Source of the DNA: an uncultured Dorea sp.
GTDB taxonomy: Bacteria > Bacillota > Clostridia > Lachnospirales > Lachnospiraceae
Length of the DNA stretch: 34,355 nucleotides
NCBI GenBank assembly: GCA_947063855.1
Contig: CAMSTW010000038.1
Location: forward strand, 1-34,355
Direction of reading: 5' to 3'
The notes under the pieces are model-generated. The model had not been told where the DNA came from. It worked only from the letters and a program-made list of their open reading frames with translations, and did not search any database. Position numbers and translations under genes: made by a program. Below, piece by piece: positions 7,678 through 14,344 of this stretch (positions are counted from its first letter, which is position 1; the number at the start of each line of letters is the position of its first letter).

Positions 7678-8142
7678 ATGGGTCATGCAGCATTTTATTC
7701 AGAACCGATGATATTACGTTTTGATTCTTATGAGAACAGGGTCGCGAAGGGGAAGCTCCAGACTATTTGTTACCGGACGCCCTTTCAGTTTGACAGCATG
7801 GATCATCTGTTTATGATTATGGACGACGTGCTGGATTCAATACGTTTTCCAAGAAGGGAAGGGGCTCTCAGACATCTGGGGATGAATCATGAGGAGCGGA
7901 CATTTATCTTAGAGAAAGATGTTCAGGAAGAGTGCGTTGGGAAGGAAGCGGAGAAAGAAGGAGAGAGTGGATGGAAGAGCGCTGATATGAGCGGCTTTCA
8001 CGGGCAGGCGACGGTAGTGGTGAACAGGCGTGAGCACAGCAGTATGCAGGGAACGCTGGTATTGGATGGAGAGAGGGCTAATTTCAGAAGTGCATTGGAA
8101 CTGATGCATATGTTTCACGAATATCTGGAGAAGAGATTTTGA
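7678..8142 (+). CDS. Small unnamed-family protein (FRSALEL motif), copy 1
   Basis: Not a named family that I recognise. It is soluble, about 154 residues, with no signal or membrane segment. It aligns along its whole length with the protein at 12659-13141. Shared features are an N-terminal G-x-L-x-x-x-x-Y block, an FxxxxxxxxxxDxxxxxxxFP block (residues about 40-65), then REHSSMQG and FRSALELMHM near the C-terminus. The pattern suggests a small beta-sheet domain followed by a helix. The chosen start has AGGGAGGGGG at 7656-7665; an in-frame ATG at 7642 lacks a ribosome site. The BTAD regulator follows 55 bp later, so a regulatory or accessory role in the surface locus is plausible but unproven. 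Confidence 0.7.
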   Translation: MGHAAFYSEPMILRFDSYENRVAKGKLQTICYRTPFQFDSMDHLFMIMDDVLDSIRFPRREGALRHLGMNHEERTFILEKDVQEECVGKEAEKEGESGWKSADMSGFHGQATVVVNRREHSSMQGTLVLDGERANFRSALELMHMFHEYLEKRF

Positions 8143-8197
8143 CGACGGGGAAGGAAATGTATACAGATCTTGAGAGATAAAAAGTGAGGAAAGGGAA

Positions 8198-9397
8198 ATG
8201 GAATCAGAGCAGTCAAATATACTATATGTCCAGATGTTCGGTAATTTTCAGATGAAATATGGAGGGCGCCCGCTTACCGGAGAGAAGATGAGAGATACAC
8301 ATTTCACCAGTCTCATGCAGCTTCTGCTCCATAATGTTTCATTGGGCGTAAGCAGAGATTATCTGGAAGACGTATTGTTAGGAGACAGAGATGTGGAGAA
8401 CCGCCACCAGGCGCTTCAGACAATCATCTATAAGGCAAAGAGAAAGCTTAAGAAGATGGGACTTCCTGAGGATAATTATATTACTCTTGAGAAGGGGATC
8501 TATTACTGGACTTCAAATATAGAGGTAAGAGAGGATGCGGCAGTCTTTGACCGGTTATGTGAGCGGGTGAATGAGAGTCAGGATGAAGAGGAACAGCTAT
8601 CCCTCTGTCTGGAAGCCTGTTATACATATAAGGGCGAATTTCTCTCGACATACACAGGAGTCCTGTGGGCCGGCGCGGAGGCCAGACGTTACAGGAAGCA
8701 GTTCTATGACTGTGTGCAGAAAGCCGCTTCTATATTGCGGAAGAAGGAAGACTGGTTCCGCCTTGAGAAACTGGGCCGCTATGTTACGGTTATCGCTCCT
8801 TTTTCAGACTGGGAATGTCTGATCATGGAGGCTCTGGTAGAGAGCGGCCGGCACGAGGAAGCGAGGAAGCTGTATGCAGATACGGTGGATAATTACCTTA
8901 AGGAGAGGGGAATCTATCCTTCTGCGAAGATTATGGAGAACATGGAGAAGCTTGGCAACCAGATCAGGCATTCTTATGAGATTCTGGATCAGATACAGCA
9001 GAATCTGATGGAAGGAACAGGGGATATCATGGGAGGGTATCAGTGTTCTTATCCGGTGTTCCGGGGGATCTATCATATGGTGAACCGGCTGATGGAGAGA
9101 GGCGGCCAGAGTGTCTATCTGATGCTGTGTACCCTGGTGGACAGTAAAGGGAATCCCATGAAGGAAGGCGAGCGGCTGGAAGAGATGTCCGTAAGGCTGG
9201 GCGAGGCCATTCGGAAATCCGTAAGGCATGGGGATATTATCAACCAGTATGGGAGCGGCCAGTTTCTGGTACTGCTGGTCAATACGACCAGGGAAAACTG
9301 CGATATTATAGAGAAGCGGATCAATCAGAACTTTATCACGGGGAGACAGAGAACAGGGGTGCAGTACCATGTGAATAGTGTGATCTGTGAAGCATGA
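8198..9397 (+). CDS. BTAD (SARP-like) transcriptional regulator with GGDEF-like C-terminus
   Basis: This 399-residue protein has three parts. Residues about 8-105 resemble an OmpR/SARP winged-helix domain (VQMFGNFQMKYGGRPL, ending ITLEKGIYYW). Residues about 110-250 form a bacterial transcriptional activator domain with TPR-like helices (FDRLCERV, KGEFLSTYTG, RYRKQFYD, ALVESGRHEEARKLY). Residues about 275-395 resemble a GGDEF domain in which the signature reads YGSGQFLVLL instead of GGDEF, so cyclase activity is not expected. It is cytoplasmic and DNA-binding by inference. It is the only clear regulator in the window and lies beside a paralogue of a pilus-locus gene, so it is the best candidate activator of the surface cluster. 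AGGAAAGGG precedes the ATG, and a strong terminator follows. Confidence 0.85.
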   Translation: MESEQSNILYVQMFGNFQMKYGGRPLTGEKMRDTHFTSLMQLLLHNVSLGVSRDYLEDVLLGDRDVENRHQALQTIIYKAKRKLKKMGLPEDNYITLEKGIYYWTSNIEVREDAAVFDRLCERVNESQDEEEQLSLCLEACYTYKGEFLSTYTGVLWAGAEARRYRKQFYDCVQKAASILRKKEDWFRLEKLGRYVTVIAPFSDWECLIMEALVESGRHEEARKLYADTVDNYLKERGIYPSAKIMENMEKLGNQIRHSYEILDQIQQNLMEGTGDIMGGYQCSYPVFRGIYHMVNRLMERGGQSVYLMLCTLVDSKGNPMKEGERLEEMSVRLGEAIRKSVRHGDIINQYGSGQFLVLLVNTTRENCDIIEKRINQNFITGRQRTGVQYHVNSVICEA

Positions 9398-9424
9398 GAT
9401 GAAGTATATATAAGAAATATCTAT

Positions 9425-9463
9425 ATAATAGTATGTCTGAGTTATAGACATACTATTATTTTG
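9425..9463 (+). terminator. Rho-independent terminator after the BTAD regulator
   Basis: A perfect 14-bp stem (9425-9438 with 9446-9459, core TAGTATGTCT/AGACATACTA) with a 7-base loop runs into TTTT. Confidence 0.85.
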
Positions 9464-9466
9464 ATG

Positions 9467-9495
9467 TTGAATTTTTCTCCTAATTATTGGATAAT
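9467..9495 (+). promoter_or_regulatory. Likely sigma-A promoter for the P-loop kinase-like gene
   Basis: TTGAAT (9467-9472), a 17-bp spacer and GATAAT (9490-9495) lie about 33 bp before the start codon, directly after the preceding terminator. The AAGGAGG at 9496-9502 would be at the transcription start, so the ribosome site used is probably AAGAGG near 9514-9519. Confidence 0.45.
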
Positions 9496-9527
9496 AAGGA
9501 GGAAAAGTACAAGAAGAGGTTTTTAGG

Positions 9528-10043
9528 ATGAATAAGATAGTATTAGTGATCAATGGACGCGGCGGCGTGGGAAAGGATACTTTATGTTCTTTCATAGCAG
9601 GGAAATATCCTACAATGAATATATCAGCAATCGACCCGATTAAGAAAGCGGCTGCTATGTTGGGATGGGATGGAAGTAAGGATAATCAATCCAGAAGATT
9701 TCTTTCGGACTTAAAGCTGTTGAGTGTCGGATATAATGATTATCCTACTACATATCTGGTGAAGCAGTATTCGGAATTCCTTAAGAGTGAATATGAGGTG
9801 TTGTTTCTGCATATCCGGGAGAAGGAGGAGATTGCTCATTTTGTAGAGTCAGTCGGGGGGAACGCCGGGACATTATTAATAAGAAGGAACCAGGGACCGC
9901 AGTCTTATGGGAATTATTCGGACGATCATGTCGAAGAGTATGATTATGACTTCATATATAATAATGATAAACCTTTAGAAGAGGCACGGGATGATTTTAT
10001 TGCTTATTTTGAAGAGGTGATAGCCTGCAGGAAATGTATTTGA
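9528..10043 (+). CDS. P-loop nucleoside/nucleotide kinase-like protein
   Basis: This 171-residue soluble protein has a clear Walker A motif, GRGGVGKDT (residues 10-18), and a compact size like nucleotide or dephospho-CoA kinases. The K-D-T form of the P-loop is typical of the deoxynucleoside monophosphate kinase-like group. A second strand motif, EVLFLHIREKEEI (about 90-102), and the segment TLLIRRNQG (about 115-123) resemble the LID and adenine-binding region of such kinases. The substrate cannot be inferred. The gene has its own likely promoter and does not look like part of the surface operon. It could also be a housekeeping-like NTPase. Confidence 0.6.
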   Translation: MNKIVLVINGRGGVGKDTLCSFIAGKYPTMNISAIDPIKKAAAMLGWDGSKDNQSRRFLSDLKLLSVGYNDYPTTYLVKQYSEFLKSEYEVLFLHIREKEEIAHFVESVGGNAGTLLIRRNQGPQSYGNYSDDHVEEYDYDFIYNNDKPLEEARDDFIAYFEEVIACRKCI

Positions 10044-10131
10044 GGGAAACAAAATACTGCTGAAAATTCGTATTATTTCTTACTGATCTATATATACTGT
10101 CTGGAAAAGAAAAAATTGCTATCTTGTAAGA

Positions 10132-11784
10132 ATGAGAAGGATGGGGGATATTATGCTGTCAGGTGAAAAGCGGCGGATTGGGGAAGATATTTATATGGGG
10201 CGTAATAAGAGATTTAATACCACAGGTACTTGTATACCTTCTTTGCATTATATGGCGGATACAACCGGCATGATCGATAAGATCATTGAAGATTACATCG
10301 AACAGGGAGAATATTTCACAATGAACCGGGCGCGCCAGTATGGGAAAACGACAACCCTGGAGCTCCTGTATCAGAAGTTAAAAGATAGATACATCGTGAT
10401 AGATATCAGCTTTGAGGCGGCAGACGAGTATTTTCAATCCCTGGGAACGTTTGCCCGGGGGCTGGTTATGGATATTGCGGATTGTCTGAGGGCGCAGGAA
10501 GTCTCGGAGGATCTATGCAGAGCATGGGAGGCTCCTGTTTCAGAAGAGTTTCCGCTGCGGGATTTTGGCAAGAAGATAACGGCTCTTTGCCGCAAAAGTG
10601 ACAGAGAAGTGATTCTTATAATCGACGAAGTGGATAAGAATGCGGATAATCAGATTTTCCTGACATTTTTGGGGATGCTGAGAGAAAAATATCTGAGACA
10701 GAGGAGCGGTAGAGACCACACATTCAGATCTGTGATTCTTGCAGGCGTATATGATATCAAGAATCTGAAGCTAAGACTGCATGGACCGGAAGAGTCCAAA
10801 TATAACAGCCCATGGAACATTGCTGCGGATTTTAATGTCGATATGAGTCTTACAGAAGAGGGAATCTGCAGAATGTTGTACGATTATGAGCAGGACTGGC
10901 ACACAGGGATGGACATTAAGAGTATCAGCAGTCAGATATACAGCTATACCTCGGGCTACCCATTTCTTGTATCCAGGCTGTGCAAGCTGTTGGATGAACA
11001 GGTGGCGGGAAGCGGGGATTTCCCTGACAGGCCGGCTGTCTGGACAAGCGGAGGATTTCAGGAGGCAGTAAAGCGGATCGTATACGAATCCAATACACTG
11101 TTTGATGATGTACGTAAGAAGTTAGACGAATATCCTGGCCTGTCCAATATCATCTATGTAATTCTGTTCAATGGGAAGAATATTGCATATACGCCTGATA
11201 ATCTGGAAATTGAAATAGGTATTCGATTTGGGTTCCTCAGATGCATAGATGGACAGGTGGCGGTTGCAAACAGAATCTATGAGATGAGATTCTATAATTA
11301 CTTCCTGGGAGAAGAGATGGCAGGCAGCAATATTTATTCGGCGTCTATGCGGATTAAGAATCAGTTTATCCATGGAAAAGTTTTGGATATGGAACTGATA
11401 TTGAGAAAATTCGTGGAACATTTTACGGATATTTATGGAGACAGTACGGATAGATTTGTGGAAGAAAACGGCAGGCGTCTGTTTCTCTTGTATATAAAAC
11501 CAATCATCAATGGAACGGGGAATTATTATATAGAAGCAAGAACCAGAAGTATGGGGCGCACGGATGTAATCGTGGACTATCTGGGACGGCAGTATATTGT
11601 GGAAATGAAGATTTATCATGGAAATGAATATAATCTGCGAGGAGAAAATCAGCTGATGGGGTATCTTAAGGATTATCATCTGCAGAAGGGTTACATGATC
11701 AGCTTTAATTTTAATAAAAAGAAACAGGTTGGAGTCCGTGAAGTGGTGTTGGGAGATAAGGTGATTATTGAAGCGATTGTATAG
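10132..11784 (+). CDS. AAA-ATPase-like protein with C-terminal PD-(D/E)XK nuclease-like domain
   Basis: This 550-residue protein matches the AAA-ATPase_like plus PDDEXK_9 architecture, which is abundant in gut bacteria. The family opening FNTTGTCIPSLHYMADTT is at residues 28-45. The P-loop-like motif is RARQYGKTTT (66-75) and Walker B is ILIIDEVDK (161-169). The nuclease core D478, E491-x-K493 sits in GRTDVIVDYL and YIVEMK. The middle region contains the sensor-like stretch GVYDIKNLKLR. No membrane segment is seen. The physiological role of the family is unknown; DNA transaction or defence has been suggested on domain grounds only. Starts at 10153 or 10195 are also possible (the latter has GGGGAAG at 10180-10186), which would give a length closer to the family norm. 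Confidence 0.85.
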   Translation: MRRMGDIMLSGEKRRIGEDIYMGRNKRFNTTGTCIPSLHYMADTTGMIDKIIEDYIEQGEYFTMNRARQYGKTTTLELLYQKLKDRYIVIDISFEAADEYFQSLGTFARGLVMDIADCLRAQEVSEDLCRAWEAPVSEEFPLRDFGKKITALCRKSDREVILIIDEVDKNADNQIFLTFLGMLREKYLRQRSGRDHTFRSVILAGVYDIKNLKLRLHGPEESKYNSPWNIAADFNVDMSLTEEGICRMLYDYEQDWHTGMDIKSISSQIYSYTSGYPFLVSRLCKLLDEQVAGSGDFPDRPAVWTSGGFQEAVKRIVYESNTLFDDVRKKLDEYPGLSNIIYVILFNGKNIAYTPDNLEIEIGIRFGFLRCIDGQVAVANRIYEMRFYNYFLGEEMAGSNIYSASMRIKNQFIHGKVLDMELILRKFVEHFTDIYGDSTDRFVEENGRRLFLLYIKPIINGTGNYYIEARTRSMGRTDVIVDYLGRQYIVEMKIYHGNEYNLRGENQLMGYLKDYHLQKGYMISFNFNKKKQVGVREVVLGDKVIIEAIV

Positions 11785-11830
11785 TGGATGATTACTCCTG
11801 ACTGAGACTAAGACTCTCAGGAATGCCTTC

Positions 11831-11868
11831 CAAAAAACAGGGACTGTCTGAAACAGTCCCTGAAACAT
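11831..11868 (-). terminator. Terminator of hicB, possibly bidirectional
   Basis: A perfect 10-bp stem, CAGGGACTGT (11838-11847) with ACAGTCCCTG (11853-11862), has a 5-base loop. On the minus strand it is followed by six T, which suits hicB. On the plus strand only a weak T stretch follows. Confidence 0.75.
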
Positions 11869-11885
11869 GTTTTCCGGATATCTAT

Positions 11886-12287
11886 TTATTTTGCTTGTGC
11901 CATTGCAAATAAAGCATCTTGTAAAAGTTTAGAGAAATTGATATTATTTTTTTCAGCAAAAGTATTCAGCCATGCAGGAATAGTAAGGTTTTTTCTTACT
12001 GTCTTTTCACCATACTTTTCTTCATAGGAATCAATGTCCAGTAATAGCATATTTATCATACACCCATTTTCAGCTGTTATTTCTGAATAAGTAGAAGCAC
12101 ATGGTATTTTCTCTCCGTCTTCCAGTTCTCCCAATATCCAACCGCTGGCTGCGTCAATTCCCATTTCAATAGCTTGCTCTAAGTTTTTACCTTCTGTTAC
12201 ACAACCAGGCAAGTCCGGAAATTCTACTACGTATCCGCCGCTTTGATCTGTAAAAGGCTTAAATATAGCCGGATAGATTAATTTCAA
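11886..12287 (-). CDS. hicB: HicB family antitoxin, orphan
   Basis: This 133-residue protein has the HicB partial RNase-H-like N-domain (YPAIFKPFTDQSGGYVVEFPDLPGC, residues 5-29). A C-terminal ribbon-helix-helix-like segment follows (VRKNLTIPAWLNTFAEKNNINFSKLLQDAL, about 97-128). HicB normally neutralises the mRNA-cleaving toxin HicA and represses the operon. No HicA-like frame is visible on either side, so it appears to be an orphan. The start is TTG at 12287 with AAAAGGAGG upstream. A near-consensus promoter with an overlapping palindrome lies about 100 bp upstream, consistent with autoregulation. It is the only minus-strand gene in the window. Confidence 0.88.
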   Translation of the reverse strand: MKLIYPAIFKPFTDQSGGYVVEFPDLPGCVTEGKNLEQAIEMGIDAASGWILGELEDGEKIPCASTYSEITAENGCMINMLLLDIDSYEEKYGEKTVRKNLTIPAWLNTFAEKNNINFSKLLQDALFAMAQAK

Positions 12288-12388
12288 TATATTCGCCTCC
12301 TTTTATAAAGATTGAACAAATGGGGCTTAAAGCCCTGCTTGCTCCTTATTCATTTCATGGCATTGCTCCTTTCTTTTTATTTGTCTAT

Positions 12389-12417
12389 ATTATAATACGT
12401 ATTATGCGCATTATCAA
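12389..12417 (-). promoter_or_regulatory. hicB promoter with overlapping palindromic operator
   Basis: On the minus strand, TTGATA (12412-12417) and TATAAT (12389-12394) are exactly 17 bp apart. The perfect 14-bp palindrome ATAATACGTATTAT (12392-12405) overlaps the -10 and the spacer, and ATGCGCAT lies beside it. Such a site would suit binding by the HicB C-terminal domain. Confidence 0.7.
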
Positions 12418-12419
12418 TA

Positions 12420-12658
12420 ATTATATTCCTATAAAAATATAAAATTACATTCCCATTCAGAATCAGGTGAATGGTTTCAAACTGATAATGGATCAGCGCC
12501 GCCTGAATCAGTACATCCAGTGTGCCGTCTGAGCCGAAAAGTGACCAAATTTTTTAAAAATACGCATTTTTCATCGAAACGGATAGTCATGGGGATAGTA
12601 CCGGGTTGTTATCATAAGACTGTAAGATGCAGAAGGAAGCGGAAAGGACTGGATATAG
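12420..12658. other. Intergenic stretch before the surface locus
   Basis: No gene is identified. A short frame reading HPVCRLSRKVTKFFKN near 12515-12560 could be the remains of an insertion sequence, but this cannot be confirmed. No clear promoter for the following operon was found by eye. Confidence 0.4.
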
Positions 12659-13141
12659 ATGACGAATACGGGAACTGGGCGTTATATCGGGACACCAAAT
12701 GGGATGGTACTATGTGTCGGCCGGAGCGGCAGTGGAACGATCGAAGGTTATCTGTATCACGGATACAGCGCAGAAGGAATCCCTTTCCGCGGATACGAGG
12801 AGATTATCAGGATAGCCGAAGATTTCTTCAATGCATTAGGTTTCCCGCACAAGGGAACCGGTGACAGAGATATTCATGGTCACACCCATAATTATCGGAA
12901 GAAAGAAGGGATGACAAGAGTGATGAAAGACGAAGATCTGTTACAACAGCATGGTGACATGGGAACTTTTGTCATTCGTGTACAGCACCGGCAGCACTCA
13001 AGCTGGCAGGGCCGGGTCACACATATGGAGAATGACAGGACCGTATACTTCCGGTCGGCATTGGAACTGATCAAGATTATAGATGGGACGCTGGATGAAG
13101 CAGAACGGACCGGTAACAAGAGGTATGTAGAAGAAGGATAA
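12659..13141 (+). CDS. Small unnamed-family protein (FRSALEL motif), copy 2
   Basis: This 160-residue soluble protein has no signal or membrane segment. It is a paralogue of the protein at 7678-8142. The N-terminal part reads VGRSGSGTIEGYLYHGYSAEG, followed by FNALGFPHKG. The C-terminal part has TFVIRVQHRQHSSWQG (about residues 107-122) and YFRSALELIKIID (about 130-143). The R-Q-x-S-S-W-Q-G and FRSALEL blocks are the family hallmark; I know no established function for it. AAAGGA at 12643-12648 precedes the ATG. It is the first gene of the surface operon and is followed after 12 bp by the coiled-coil protein. The two copies bracket the BTAD regulator and four unrelated genes. Confidence 0.75.
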   Translation: MTNTGTGRYIGTPNGMVLCVGRSGSGTIEGYLYHGYSAEGIPFRGYEEIIRIAEDFFNALGFPHKGTGDRDIHGHTHNYRKKEGMTRVMKDEDLLQQHGDMGTFVIRVQHRQHSSWQGRVTHMENDRTVYFRSALELIKIIDGTLDEAERTGNKRYVEEG

Positions 13142-13153
13142 AGAGGGGTCGCA

Positions 13154-13708
13154 ATGGCAGACAGAGAATTGAGAAAATTAAACCGCAGGGAGCTTCTGAA
13201 GATGCTTCTTGTACAGTGTGAAGAGACAGAGAGGCTTACGCAGGAATCAGATGAGATCAGAGAACAGTTCGAGACGATGGCGGAGAGCTATGAACGCCTT
13301 AAGAAGAAGTTAGATCTGAAGGATGCACGTCTGAACCAGAAGGATGTGAAGATCGCACAGCTGAAAGAGCAGATTGAGGAAATGAAGAGGTCCAGGGCGA
13401 TCGAACTCAATGAGGCGGGATCTATCGCGGAAGCGGCGATCCGGATCAACGGAGTATTCGAGGCGGCCCAGAAGGCGGCGGAGCAGTATCTTATGAATGT
13501 CCGCAGTCTGAGTGAGCGGGAAGGCCAGATCCCTTTCGAACCGGGAAGGATATCGGGAATCCGCAAGAAGAAGAACCCGCCAAGGGCCAGACAAGTGGTT
13601 CCGATGAGTGTAAACCAGACAGATAAGGACGATCGTCAGAAATCCATAGAAAAGTCTGCACCAGAAGAAGTGAAGCTTGCCGCAGTGTCCGGTGATATCT
13701 ATGGATAA
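13154..13708 (+). CDS. Coiled-coil protein linked to signal peptidase
   Basis: This 184-residue hydrophilic protein of unknown function opens with a basic helix (MADRELRKLNRRELLKMLL). A long coiled coil follows (about residues 20-85, with heptad-like leucines and many E, K and Q). A conserved-looking helix, EAGSIAEAAIRINGVFEAAQKAAEQYL, lies at about 86-113, and the tail is basic and proline-containing. There is no signal peptide. AGAGGGG precedes the ATG. The gene overlaps the signal peptidase start by 8 bp, so the two are translationally coupled. It may scaffold secretion or pilus assembly at the membrane; that is inference from position only. Confidence 0.7.
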   Translation: MADRELRKLNRRELLKMLLVQCEETERLTQESDEIREQFETMAESYERLKKKLDLKDARLNQKDVKIAQLKEQIEEMKRSRAIELNEAGSIAEAAIRINGVFEAAQKAAEQYLMNVRSLSEREGQIPFEPGRISGIRKKKNPPRARQVVPMSVNQTDKDDRQKSIEKSAPEEVKLAAVSGDIYG

Positions 13709-14288
13709 TGAGAATCTGGAGATAGAGATCCCGTCGATCGAAAGTCTGAGAGAAGAGCTCGAAAGAGAAGAGTCCAGATATAGCTTCAGAAGGACCCTCT
13801 TAAGTATCGCAGGAGTTCTTGTTGTGGCGGCCGCGGTTGCGGTACTGATGGCAACCAGACTTTTCATATTAATCCGGATTAACGGAGACAGTATGAAACC
13901 GACATTGGAGAATGAAGAGATTGTGTTTCTCCGCCAGACGAAGGATATAGAGACGGGAGATATAGTTGGGTTCTATTACGGAGGGAAGATACTCCTGAAG
14001 CGTGCCATAGGGGACGGAGGAGATTATATAGATATAGATCAGGAAGGCAATGTATATGTTAACGGCAAGAAGATTGATGAGCCGTATCTGGATAAGAAGA
14101 ACCTGGGGCGGTGCGAACTGGATTTCCCTTATCAGGTGCCGGAGGATATGATCTTCGTGCTGGGTGACAATAGAGCCGTATCCTTAGACAGCCGGATTAA
14201 GTCTATCGGCTGTGTGGAGGAAGGGCAGATCGTAGGTAAGGTAGCAATAAGGGCGTGGCCGCCTGAGCGGATAGGAAGCGTGCATTGA
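13701..14288 (+). CDS. lepB: Type I signal peptidase (bacterial Ser/Lys type)
   Basis: This 195-residue membrane protease removes Sec signal peptides from exported proteins. After a charged cytoplasmic N-terminus, one membrane segment spans about residues 32-53. The catalytic serine S64 lies in NGDSMKPTL, the general-base lysine K100 in ILLKRAIG, and the box E motif GDNRAVSLDSR is near the C-terminus. The start at 13701 is chosen because it overlaps the previous stop and begins MDNENLE; the frame is open further upstream inside the preceding gene. It directly precedes the giant adhesin, so it is probably dedicated to pilus subunits. A second signal peptidase of the SipW type sits at the other end of the locus. 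Confidence 0.93.
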   Translation: MDNENLEIEIPSIESLREELEREESRYSFRRTLLSIAGVLVVAAAVAVLMATRLFILIRINGDSMKPTLENEEIVFLRQTKDIETGDIVGFYYGGKILLKRAIGDGGDYIDIDQEGNVYVNGKKIDEPYLDKKNLGRCELDFPYQVPEDMIFVLGDNRAVSLDSRIKSIGCVEEGQIVGKVAIRAWPPERIGSVH

Positions 14289-14344
14289 CCGGTACACATC
14301 AGTCGTTGCCGGACAAAGTTACTGTATATTAGGAAGGTGAGAAG

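Noticed and set aside
12520..12864. 114-residue frame overlapping the start of the second small-family protein
   Set aside because: The overlapping frame at 12659 has a clear paralogue in the window. This one is basic and low in recognisable features, and is probably a shadow plus a possible insertion-sequence remnant.
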